A stretch of 64,000 nucleotides of DNA from Halorubrum trapanicum (lineage in GTDB: Archaea; Halobacteriota; Halobacteria; Halobacteriales; Haloferacaceae). Below the pieces are notes generated by a model. The model was given only the letters and a program-made list of their open reading frames with translations, had not been told where the DNA came from and did not search any database. Shown one piece after another: positions 52,277-60,172 of this stretch. The translations under genes and the position numbers were made by a program. The stretch covers positions 1,984,001 through 2,048,000 of the forward strand of contig NZ_AP017569.1 in NCBI RefSeq assembly GCF_002355655.1, given 5' to 3'. The stretch's first letter is position 1. Each line of letters starts with the position of its first letter.

Positions 52277-54697
52277 TCAGTCGCTTATAAACCGCTCCCG
52301 CTCTTTGCGCGCGAACTCGGTGCCGTACCGCTCCACGAGCGGGACGAAGGCGTCGCCGAGGGCGCGCATACACGCGCTCGTCGAGACGAAATCGAGTTCG
52401 TCGGCGACCTCCGCCCACGGCCGACCCTGGAGGACCTTTCGGACGAACAGGCGCTCCGCGCGGTCGTCGAGGTCGACGCCGTCGCCGCCGCTCCCCTCGA
52501 TCAGCGCCGCGAGCGCGAGGTCGCGGAACGCGCCGGGCGCGCTGTCGTACATCCCCGGGCCGACCGACGCGCCGACCACCGAGCGCCACTCGGTCTCGGT
52601 GAGGTCGACCGGGACCGGGGCGGAACACGCCCGCAGCGCGCCGCGGACCACGTCCGGGTCGACGTCGCGGTGCGCGTCCGAGAGCCCGTCGCGCTCGCGG
52701 TCCCGGAACGCGACCGCGTGGCGGTCCAGCAGGTCGCGGCCGGCCGCGGTCTCCGGGCGGAGCATGACCGCGGAGTACTCGCCGGAGGCGTCGTTCCGGC
52801 TCGTCGAGAGGTGGACGGTGCGGTAGCCCGCCCGGCGCCAGAAGCGGAGCAGTCGCGGCGTCGCGCCGTAGCCGACGGAGAAGTAGTCGAAGTCGCCGTC
52901 GCCGGCTCCTCTCTCGTCGCCGTCGTCCTCGCCGCCGGCCCCCCGCTCGCCGCCGAACTCCGCGTGGACCTCGTCGAGCAGGCGCGAGCCGAACCCCGCG
53001 TCCCGGAGCGCGTGGTGGGTCGCGATCCGGACCGTCCGCAGGCCGCGCGGCTCGGCCGCAGCCTCGTCGCGCAGCTGGCTCGTGAGCACGTCCGGCACCA
53101 TGTTCCCGCGGACGCGCTCGCCCTCGTACATCCCGCGCCGCGTCTCGGCGTTGAGTCCCCCCTCGCGCGCGAGGAGCGCGACCGCGACCACTCGGCCGTC
53201 GGCGACGAGCGCGCGGGCGAGGAGGTTCGGCGCGTCGAGCAGCCGCGCGAGGTCGTTCGGCTCGGTCCGGTAGTGGGCGGCGACGAGCAGCCCGAACGCC
53301 TCGCCGAGCAGCGTCTCGTCGGTGAGCAGGTCCTCCGGGTCGAGCGCCCGATACGTCGCGTCCTCGACGGCGGCGTCCGCGACCGCGTCGTCGACCGCGG
53401 GCCGGGCGTCCAACAGGAGCGCGCGCGACGCCCACGCCTCGACCGGGTCGTTGCGCGCGTACCGGATCGGCTCGTCGAGCCGCACGTCGCGGACCGAAAA
53501 GCGCGAGTCGAGCAGCCGCTCGCGGAATCGGACCGAGAACCCCCGGCCCGCGCCTTCGTAGCCGTGGACCGTCGTGCAGAACGCGACCGCGGGCGCGTCG
53601 AGGAACCCCTCCAGCAGCCGCACCGGGAGCGCCGCCGCCTCGTCGACGATCGCCGCGTCCGCCCCTCCCGCTGCCGCCGCGGCCGCCGCGGGCGACAGGA
53701 ACCGGACGCGGCCGCCCGCCGGCGTCCGGAGTTCGCGCTCGTCGCGGTCGCGGTCGCCGTCGAGACCGCCCCCGTCGTCCCGCTCGCTCGCGGTGGCGTC
53801 TCCCCCCGTCTCCGCCGCGATCAGTTCTCGGGCCCGGGCGAACACCTCCGCGGCGTTCCGGAACGCGGGCGCGGTGACGAGTACGTCGCTCCCGGCGAGC
53901 GCGAGCGCGCCGGCCGCCAGCCCGGCCGCGCTCGACTTCCCGCGCCCGCGGTCCGACTCGACCACGACGGCTGAGCCGGGCTCGGAGAGCGACTCGAACG
54001 CCCGCAGCGCCCGCGCCTGGTCGGCCGTGCGGCAGGCGCCGTACGCGGTCGCGGGGAACGCCGACCCCGGGGGCGCGCTCTGGTCGCTGCCCCCGCCGAC
54101 CGCATCGGATCGGTCCGTGGCGTCGCCCTCCGAGCCTCCCGCCCCCGTCAGGCCGTCGCGTTCGACGGCGTCGCCCTCCGGACCCGCTCCGAGCGCGACG
54201 ACCGCGATACCGGGATGCGTTCGGAGCGTTCCGACGAGGCGCTCGCGGAACCGCCCCGTCACGTCGTCGAGGCCGTACGGCGGCACCGCGAGCGAGTCGT
54301 CGAAGCGGTCGCGGATCCCGGGCCAGTCGTCGAGCGCGGGCGCGAGCAGGATCAGGAGGCCGCCGCCGTCGACCGCGCCGACCGCGCGGCCGAGCGCGTT
54401 CGGGACGAACCGCTCGTGGCAGTCGAGGACGACCGCCTCGCGGGTACGCCCCAGTAGCTCGTCGGCGTTCCGCGGGCGCACCTCCTCGAACCGGAACCCC
54501 TCGCGCGTCGTGACCAATGTGACGTCCCCGTCGTCGACCCCGAGCGACTCGACCGCGTCGTAGGCGGCGTCGACCGCGCGGTCGCGGTCGCCGGCGAGCA
54601 CGAGGACGCGCCGATCGTTCGTTCGCTCGGCCTCGGCGCGCAGGTCGCGCGCGACTCCCGCGATCATCTTCGCCCGTCGTTGCCGAGGCGCGGACAT
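52277..54697 (-). CDS. tmcA: tRNA(Met) cytidine acetyltransferase TmcA
   Basis: An 806-residue enzyme that acetylates cytidine in RNA (ac4C), coupling ATP hydrolysis to acetyl transfer. An N-terminal domain (about 1-190) precedes a RecD-like helicase module with Walker A SDRGRGKSSAAGLAAGALAL and Walker B AIVDEAAALPVRLLE, then a GNAT acetyltransferase domain (GNMVPDVLTSQLRDEAA, RIATHHALRDAGFGSRLL) and a C-terminal tRNA-binding region. Two low-complexity acidic insertions mark haloarchaeal adaptation. Archaea with many ac4C sites also use this family on rRNA. ATG 54697 is preferred to a longer frame. Confidence 0.94.
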   Translation of the reverse strand: MSAPRQRRAKMIAGVARDLRAEAERTNDRRVLVLAGDRDRAVDAAYDAVESLGVDDGDVTLVTTREGFRFEEVRPRNADELLGRTREAVVLDCHERFVPNALGRAVGAVDGGGLLILLAPALDDWPGIRDRFDDSLAVPPYGLDDVTGRFRERLVGTLRTHPGIAVVALGAGPEGDAVERDGLTGAGGSEGDATDRSDAVGGGSDQSAPPGSAFPATAYGACRTADQARALRAFESLSEPGSAVVVESDRGRGKSSAAGLAAGALALAGSDVLVTAPAFRNAAEVFARARELIAAETGGDATASERDDGGGLDGDRDRDERELRTPAGGRVRFLSPAAAAAAAGGADAAIVDEAAALPVRLLEGFLDAPAVAFCTTVHGYEGAGRGFSVRFRERLLDSRFSVRDVRLDEPIRYARNDPVEAWASRALLLDARPAVDDAVADAAVEDATYRALDPEDLLTDETLLGEAFGLLVAAHYRTEPNDLARLLDAPNLLARALVADGRVVAVALLAREGGLNAETRRGMYEGERVRGNMVPDVLTSQLRDEAAAEPRGLRTVRIATHHALRDAGFGSRLLDEVHAEFGGERGAGGEDDGDERGAGDGDFDYFSVGYGATPRLLRFWRRAGYRTVHLSTSRNDASGEYSAVMLRPETAAGRDLLDRHAVAFRDRERDGLSDAHRDVDPDVVRGALRACSAPVPVDLTETEWRSVVGASVGPGMYDSAPGAFRDLALAALIEGSGGDGVDLDDRAERLFVRKVLQGRPWAEVADELDFVSTSACMRALGDAFVPLVERYGTEFARKERERFISD

Positions 54698-54800
54698 GTG
54701 TCTTGCCCTCCGGACCGCCGTCGTCCTCGTTACCGGGTCGCCTCGGCGGCGCGCCCGCGAAGGCGGGAGGCTTACGGACGCTCGGCGCGTCGCTCCGGGC

Positions 54801-55247
54801 ATGACCACGGTCACGCTCATCGGGACCCGGCTCGCGGACGTGGGCCGCGAGTTCGTCTACGAGGGGGAATCGACCGACTGCGAGGGGTGCCCCTACCGCG
54901 GCCAGTGCCTCAACCTCTCAGAGGGCACCCGCTACCGGGTGACCGGGATCCGCGAGAACGCCCAGACGCTCGACTGCGCCGTCCACGACGCGGGCGTCCG
55001 CGCGGTCGAGGTCGAGCCCGCCCCAGTCCCCGCGAACGTCCCCTCGAAGCGCGCGTACGCCGGGAGCAAGGCGTCGCTCGCCGGTCCCTGCCCGCACACC
55101 GAGTGCCCGAGCCACGGCTACTGCGTCCCCGACGGCGCCGACTTCGACGAGGAGCGCGTCATCGACCAGGTACTCGGCGAACCGCCCCACGAGACGTGCG
55201 CGCTCGACCGCGACCTGACGCTCGTGGAGTTCCGCGCGGAGGAGTGA
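54801..55247 (+). CDS. UPF0179-family cysteine-rich protein
   Basis: A 148-residue protein of the archaeal UPF0179 family: MTTVTLIGTRLADVGREFVY, then CEGCPYRGQCLNLSEGTRYR, LDCAVHDAGVRAVEVEP, ACPHTECPSHGYC-like residues (GPCPHTECPSHGYCVP) and HETCALDRDLTLVEF. Nine cysteines in CxxC, CxxxxC and similar spacings suggest a metal or iron-sulfur site. The biochemical role is unknown to me. It is divergent from tmcA, 103 bases apart. A TATA-like box is not obvious; ggcttacgg near 54769 is the best candidate. Confidence 0.88.
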   Translation: MTTVTLIGTRLADVGREFVYEGESTDCEGCPYRGQCLNLSEGTRYRVTGIRENAQTLDCAVHDAGVRAVEVEPAPVPANVPSKRAYAGSKASLAGPCPHTECPSHGYCVPDGADFDEERVIDQVLGEPPHETCALDRDLTLVEFRAEE

Positions 55248-55277
55248 GCGGTCGGAGCGGGCCGACCGTCCGGAGCG

Positions 55278-56003
55278 CTACAACGACGTGATCGCGTTCA
55301 GCGTGATCCGGATCGCGCGCTCGACGTTGTCCTTCGCCTTCTCCGGCAGCTCGTCGTCCGAGTCGGCGCCCTTCTGCGAGCCAGCGACGAGGTTGCCGTC
55401 GACGGTACAGATGGCGCCAGCCGCGAGCCCCTTCCGGCGCGCGAGCGAGAAGACGGTCGCGGCCTCCATCTCGATCGCGAGCAGGTTCGCGTCGTTCCAG
55501 TCGGCGACGTACGCGTCGTCCTCGTTGTAGAACGCGTCGTCGGAGACGATCGGCCCGACGTGGATCTCCTCGTCGTTGTCCTCGGCCGCCCCGACCAGTC
55601 CCGTGAGCACGTCGTAGTCGGGAACCGCCGGGTACACTTCGTCCTCGTACCGCTTGCTCGTCCCCTCCTCCTTGGCCGCGCCGGTCGCGACGACCATGTC
55701 GCCGACCTCCATGTCGGCCTGGAGCGCCCCGCAGGTGCCGCACCGGACGAACGTCTCGACGCCGACCCGCGAGAGCTCCTCGACGGCGATGGCGGCCGAC
55801 GGGCAGCCGATCCCGGTCGAGCAGATCGTGAGGTCGGTCCCCTCGTAGCTCGCGTTCACGATCTTGTACTCGCGGTTCTGCGCGACGACCTCGCTGTCGT
55901 CGCAGAGGTCCGCGATCCGGTCGACGCGGCCCGGGTCGCCCGGGATGACCGCGATGTCGTGTACGTCGCCCTCCTCGACCAGCAGGTGCGGCTGTTTCGC
56001 CAT
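55278..56003 (-). CDS. nucleoside phosphorylase, uridine-phosphorylase type
   Basis: A 241-residue NP-I family phosphorylase that splits nucleosides with phosphate to base and ribose-1-phosphate. IAVIPGDPGRVDRIADLCDD has the phosphate-binding GDPxR, ICSTGIGCPSAAIAVEEL and VRCGTCGALQADMEVGDMVV are the substrate loops, and DANLLAIEMEAATVFSLARR is the sugar-binding signature. The exact base specificity (uridine or purine) cannot be fixed from sequence alone. It converges on the UPF0179 gene. Confidence 0.92.
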   Translation of the reverse strand: MAKQPHLLVEEGDVHDIAVIPGDPGRVDRIADLCDDSEVVAQNREYKIVNASYEGTDLTICSTGIGCPSAAIAVEELSRVGVETFVRCGTCGALQADMEVGDMVVATGAAKEEGTSKRYEDEVYPAVPDYDVLTGLVGAAEDNDEEIHVGPIVSDDAFYNEDDAYVADWNDANLLAIEMEAATVFSLARRKGLAAGAICTVDGNLVAGSQKGADSDDELPEKAKDNVERAIRITLNAITSL

Positions 56004-56190
56004 ACGAGCGGGGACAGCCGCCGCGCGCAAAAACGGACCGGTCGGCGGGCGGGGTATCGGCGCGAGACGGATTTAATATCGCGCTATGAAATTTATAATC
56101 GGGTCCAGATGCCGTCAACCTCCTCTCGACGAGACGGACGGAATCGGCCCGGATCGGCCGATTTATCGCCCGATAACTCCCAGTTCGAAT

Positions 56191-56379
56191 ATGCCCGACG
56201 CTGACGCCTCGCTCGTCTCGACGCTCGGCGCCCTCACGATCGCGTTCCTCGTCGTCGCGCTGGTCGCGGGAACGCTGCTCGACTTCAACTGGACGCAGGC
56301 GGTGCTGCTCGGCGGGTTCGCCGGCGTCGTGGCCGTCGCGTCGGCGTGGCTGACGGACCGGCGGGCGGACGGCGACTGA
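56191..56379 (+). CDS. small membrane protein, two helices
   Basis: A 62-residue protein starting MPDADASLVSTLGALTIAFL. Two hydrophobic helices (about 8-28 and 34-53) are separated by DFNWTQ, with a charged C-terminus (TDRRADGD). The TATA-like gatttatcg (56159-56167) lies about 25-30 bases before ATG 56191 and excludes the longer upstream frame. No family recognised. Confidence 0.65.
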   Translation: MPDADASLVSTLGALTIAFLVVALVAGTLLDFNWTQAVLLGGFAGVVAVASAWLTDRRADGD

Positions 56380-56474
56380 GCGGGTCCGTCCAGGTTCTGA
56401 CCGCGCGAACCCGAGTATCGCGACTGAGAGCCCGGACGGAGGATTTTATACCCGTTCGGCGTCGACATCGGATA

Positions 56475-57713
56475 ATGCGATTCAATCGCGACCGTCGGGG
56501 CCAGTCGGTCGTGGTCGGAACGGTGGTGCTGTTCGGCTTTCTGATCCTGGCGCTCTCGCTGTATCAGGTACAGATCGTGCCGCAAGAGAACGCGGAGGTC
56601 GAGTTTCAGCACTTCGAGGAAGTCAGGAACGACCTCGTTGAGCTCAGGAACGGAATCTTATCGGCCGGGAGCTCCGAGCGTCCGCAGTTCGTCGACGTGA
56701 AACTTGGCACGAACTACCAGACCCGGACGTTCACGATCAACCCACCCGACCCGGCGGGAACGCTACGGACGAGCGACGCGTACAACATCACAATCCGCGA
56801 CGACTCCGGCACCACCGTGAACGTCTCGACGCGGTTCATCGAGTACCGGCCGCGGTACAACGAGCTCGAATCGGGGTCGACGTGGTACGACAACTCCGTT
56901 CTGTACCTCGCTGAGGCGGGCTCAAACCGTCCTGCTGTGATCATCGAGGACCAGAACATCTTGGTCGACAACGACACGCTCAGGCTGACCGCCGTCCAGA
57001 ACGAGTTCAGCGCGTCCGGCACTCGGAGGGTCGCTGTGGAAATATACCCGACGACCAACGCCAGCAACCTGTCGGAATTGAATGGGACGCTTGATATCCG
57101 AATCCCGACACGATTAGGGAGTGGAGATGGCTACTGGAACGAGTCGATTGACAACGGCTCTATCACGTATCAGGGCATAGACGACTCCGCTTACCCCTCG
57201 TCGAGCGAGGTATCAGCGCTACTGCTTCAGGCGGATAGCCCGGACAACGTCACCGTGAACTCGGTCGGAATCCAATCAGAGCCGGCTGGGGAGACGGCGA
57301 AAGACAACGTTGGCCCAGCGGACAAAAGTGAGGGCGCCAGTGATCCTGACCCCCCAATGAATAACAATCCATCTTTCAATACGCTTACCGCAACTGTTGA
57401 TGATTATAATAACGGTCAGGACGCGATCAGAGAGGTCAGCGTAAGTGGAAATATCGATAATGTTGACTCAAATGGGGATATCGAAATAGAACTCGATTAT
57501 AACGATGGAAGCACAAATTCGAGGAAAATCTCAATGAACAGTAGCTTCAATAGGATCTTTGATACAGGGAGTGGTAATATGGGACCGAGCAGTATCGGAG
57601 TAACTATTGTACTATCAGATGCGACTGGAGATATCTATACGACCTGTACTAGTGATAGCGATCTAACTGGTGGAGGTAGTGAGTTAAATTTGAACGATTT
57701 TACTTGTAATTAG
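56475..57713 (+). CDS. pilin-like secreted surface protein with AT-rich 3' half
   Basis: A 412-residue protein. MRFNRDRRGQSVVVGTVVLF is a short basic leader then GQS and a long hydrophobic helix (about 10-30), the layout of archaeal class III signal peptides cut before the helix by PibD, as in type IV pilins and archaellins. The rest is extracellular in character: Asn/Ser/Thr-rich with several N-x-S/T sequons (NVS, NTT-like, NES, NGS, NVT, NSS). From about 57330 codon use turns AT-rich, unlike the first 280 codons. No pilus-assembly genes are adjacent. TATA-like ttttatacc (56442-56450) precedes ATG 56475 by about 28 bases. Confidence 0.75.
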   Translation: MRFNRDRRGQSVVVGTVVLFGFLILALSLYQVQIVPQENAEVEFQHFEEVRNDLVELRNGILSAGSSERPQFVDVKLGTNYQTRTFTINPPDPAGTLRTSDAYNITIRDDSGTTVNVSTRFIEYRPRYNELESGSTWYDNSVLYLAEAGSNRPAVIIEDQNILVDNDTLRLTAVQNEFSASGTRRVAVEIYPTTNASNLSELNGTLDIRIPTRLGSGDGYWNESIDNGSITYQGIDDSAYPSSSEVSALLLQADSPDNVTVNSVGIQSEPAGETAKDNVGPADKSEGASDPDPPMNNNPSFNTLTATVDDYNNGQDAIREVSVSGNIDNVDSNGDIEIELDYNDGSTNSRKISMNSSFNRIFDTGSGNMGPSSIGVTIVLSDATGDIYTTCTSDSDLTGGGSELNLNDFTCN

Positions 57714-57938
57714 AACATTAATTTCGCAAAATCCTCTCAGTGAAATTTATGCTCCTCTGTTTAGCGCCGGCTCCTGTTGGTATCTTATAATACAGTCCTC
57801 AGGCTGACTAGGTCTAACCGTCTAAACAAAGTCTTGATTGTAATGTAGTTGGAACACTATACGATTCCGGAACTACTTCCACAATCGACGTAAACCACTA
57901 TCGACACACCCATATGCCGGCCGCATGAACGACCGTGT
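57714..57938. other. AT-rich gap after the pilin-like gene
   Basis: 225 bp with unusually low GC and many stops; no gene is seen. It continues the AT-rich tract that begins inside the pilin-like gene and ends around 57895, after which normal GC returns before hmgB. An ATG-proximal promoter for hmgB is not clear; cactatcg (57896-57903) is the best candidate. Confidence 0.5.
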
Positions 57939-59282
57939 ATGACCGCAGTCGGGATCGACGGCATCGAGATCTGGACCGGGAAGCTCAAGCTCGACCTGCC
58001 GGGGACGTTCGCGCCGGAGAAAGGCGACGACCCCGAGAAGTACACGAAGGGACTCGGGCTCAACAACTCCTCGTTCCCCGACGTGTACGAGGACATCGTC
58101 ACGATGGGGGCGAACGCCGCCAAGGGCCTGATGGACCGGAAGGGGCTCGAACCCGAGGACGTCGGCCGGATCGACGTCGCCACCGAGTCGGCGTTCGACC
58201 ACTCGAAGCCGGTGTCGACGTATATCGCGGGCTGCCTCGAACAGGTGTACGACGGCGACTTCACCCACGCGAACAAGGGGGAGCGCAAGTTCGCCTGTCT
58301 CGCCGGCACGCAGGCGATAGACGACGCGTACAACTGGATCCGAGCGGGGCGGAACCGAGACCGACCGGCGATCGTCATCACCACGGACACGGCGCTGTAC
58401 GCCCGCGGTGACCCGGGCGAGGCGACGCAGGGCGCCGGCGCCGTCGCGATGCTGATCGACGAGGATCCGTCTATCGTCGAACTCTCGACCGATCAGGGCT
58501 ACGGGTCGAAAGACGAGACGGACTTCCTCAAGCCGAACCAGCAGTTCCCCAGCGTCGACGGGAAGCGCTCGGTCCAGGTGTACCTCTCTCGGATGCGCGA
58601 GGCCTTGGAGGACTACGAGTCCGTCACCGACGACATCGAGCTGGAGGACTTCGCGTACGCCCCGTTCCACACGCCGTTCCCGGGGATGGTCCGGAAGGCG
58701 GCACTCTTAGCCTACCGGCACGTCATCCGCGACACCGCCCACGAGGACGCACTCGCCGACGAGATCGGCCGCCAGCCCCGCGAAGCCGAGTACGAGGACC
58801 GAGAGGCCTACGAGGAGGCGATCCGCGGGTACATGGACGAGCTGAAGACCACCGAACAGTACCAGACGTGGTACGACACGGCCGTCGAGCCGACGCTCGG
58901 GCTCTCCCGCGAGGTCGGTAACTGGTACACCAGCTCCGTCCATATCGCCCGCGTGAGCGCCCTGCGAGACGCGCTGAAGCGCGACCGGGAGTTCGTCGGC
59001 GACACGCTGCTCGTCGCCTCCTACGGCTCCGGCGCGCAGGCCGAGATCCACGCCGAGACGATCCGCGAGGGGTGGCGGGCCGAGATCGAGGGGCTCGACA
59101 TCGACGCCCAGCTCGACGCCCGCTACGACCTCGCGTGGGACGAGTACGAGGACGTCCACGACGTCCACGAGTACGACATGGACGTCGAACGCGAGATCGA
59201 GGAGTTCACCCAGCCGGACGGGGAGTTCGTCTTCACCGGCTGGGGGCGGATGAACGAGCGGAAGTACGAATACGTCGAGTAG
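57939..59282 (+). CDS. hmgB: hydroxymethylglutaryl-CoA synthase
   Basis: A 447-residue HMG-CoA synthase that condenses acetyl-CoA and acetoacetyl-CoA, the first committed step toward mevalonate and thus archaeal isoprenoid lipids. MTAVGIDGIEIWTGKLKLDL begins it, the catalytic cysteine is Cys120 in RKFACLAGTQA, DTALYARGDPGEATQGAGAV follows, the catalytic histidine is in YAPFHTPFPGMVRKA, and SYGSGAQAEIHAETI closes the thiolase fold. Length and order fit the haloarchaeal, eukaryote-like enzyme rather than the shorter archaeal type. Confidence 0.95.
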   Translation: MTAVGIDGIEIWTGKLKLDLPGTFAPEKGDDPEKYTKGLGLNNSSFPDVYEDIVTMGANAAKGLMDRKGLEPEDVGRIDVATESAFDHSKPVSTYIAGCLEQVYDGDFTHANKGERKFACLAGTQAIDDAYNWIRAGRNRDRPAIVITTDTALYARGDPGEATQGAGAVAMLIDEDPSIVELSTDQGYGSKDETDFLKPNQQFPSVDGKRSVQVYLSRMREALEDYESVTDDIELEDFAYAPFHTPFPGMVRKAALLAYRHVIRDTAHEDALADEIGRQPREAEYEDREAYEEAIRGYMDELKTTEQYQTWYDTAVEPTLGLSREVGNWYTSSVHIARVSALRDALKRDREFVGDTLLVASYGSGAQAEIHAETIREGWRAEIEGLDIDAQLDARYDLAWDEYEDVHDVHEYDMDVEREIEEFTQPDGEFVFTGWGRMNERKYEYVE

Positions 59283-59413
59283 GTCGCGTCGTATCTGCCC
59301 GGTTTCTCCGATCCGTGAGTCGCCCGCAGCGGCCCGAAACCCCGTGAAAACGGCTCACACGGGCCGTACACGATACGATGGTTTTAAACGACGCTGGCGT
59401 GAATCGACACCCA

Positions 59414-59869
59414 ATGGTAACCATCTACGACGTGCCGGCCGACGACCTCATCGAGGCCGTCGCCGCACGGCTCGAGGACCGCATCGACGAGCCCGACTGG
59501 GTTGAGTTCGCCAAGACCGGCGCCGGCAAGGAGCTCCCGCCGGAGCAGGACGACTTCTGGTACGTCCGCTCCGCGAGCCTCCTGCGGAAGGTCGCCCAGA
59601 ACGAGCCGATCGGCATCGAGCGGCTCGCCACCGAGTACGGCTCGAAGAAGCGCGGCTCGAACCGCTACGTCGTTCGCCCCGGCGAGCACGAGGGCGGCTC
59701 CCGCAAGCTCATCCGCTCGTCGCTTCAGGCGCTCGAAGAGGAGGGGCTCGTCACCACCGCGAGCGGCGAGGGCCGCCGCGTCTCCGACGAGGGCGAGGCG
59801 TTCCTCTCTGAGGTCGCGACCGAGGTCTTCGAGGACCTCGACCGCCCGGAACTCGAACGCTACGCGTAG
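59414..59869 (+). CDS. rps19e: 30S ribosomal protein eS19
   Basis: A 151-residue small-subunit protein: MVTIYDVPADDLIEAVAARL, then DFWYVRSASLLRKVAQNEPI, GIERLATEYGSKKRGSNRYV and SLQALEEEGLVTTASGEGRR. A TATA-like ggttttaaac (59380-59389) lies about 27 bases before ATG 59414, which rules out the ATG that overlaps the box itself. It follows hmgB but appears to have its own promoter. Confidence 0.95.
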   Translation: MVTIYDVPADDLIEAVAARLEDRIDEPDWVEFAKTGAGKELPPEQDDFWYVRSASLLRKVAQNEPIGIERLATEYGSKKRGSNRYVVRPGEHEGGSRKLIRSSLQALEEEGLVTTASGEGRRVSDEGEAFLSEVATEVFEDLDRPELERYA

Positions 59870-60172
59870 ACCGTCTTTCTGTTCGTTTTCGTCGAAATTC
59901 GATAGCCGCAGCCCCGCCCAGCGCCGCCGAGACGCCTGATCTGTGACGTTTCGTCGTTTCTCCCCGCCGCTCGGTAGTCTCCGCCGATCGTCGGATTATA
60001 TTGTATTCCGCTATATAGAATTGGTTCGGCACCGCACCCTGCCCGTTCGTGCGAACGCCGTGCCGTCGGTTCGCGCGATCGGGAGCGAGAGGTGAGGCTA
60101 TCGCGTCGGACGTCGACGAAGCGAAAAGGGGACCGCGGGCGGTGTCCGCTCGGTTCGACCGGCGCGGTCGCG
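59870..60172. other. convergent gap between rps19e and ppc with a possible small RNA
   Basis: No open frame is visible. In the middle, gattatattgtattccgctatatagaatt (shown here only by position, 59993-60021) is strongly AT-rich and TATA-like on both strands. Downstream, cggcac (60027-60032) and gtgccg (60060-60065) enclose the smaller hairpin gttcg-tg-cgaac (60045-60056). This nested structure begins about 25 bases from the AT box, as a short transcript would. Confidence 0.35.
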
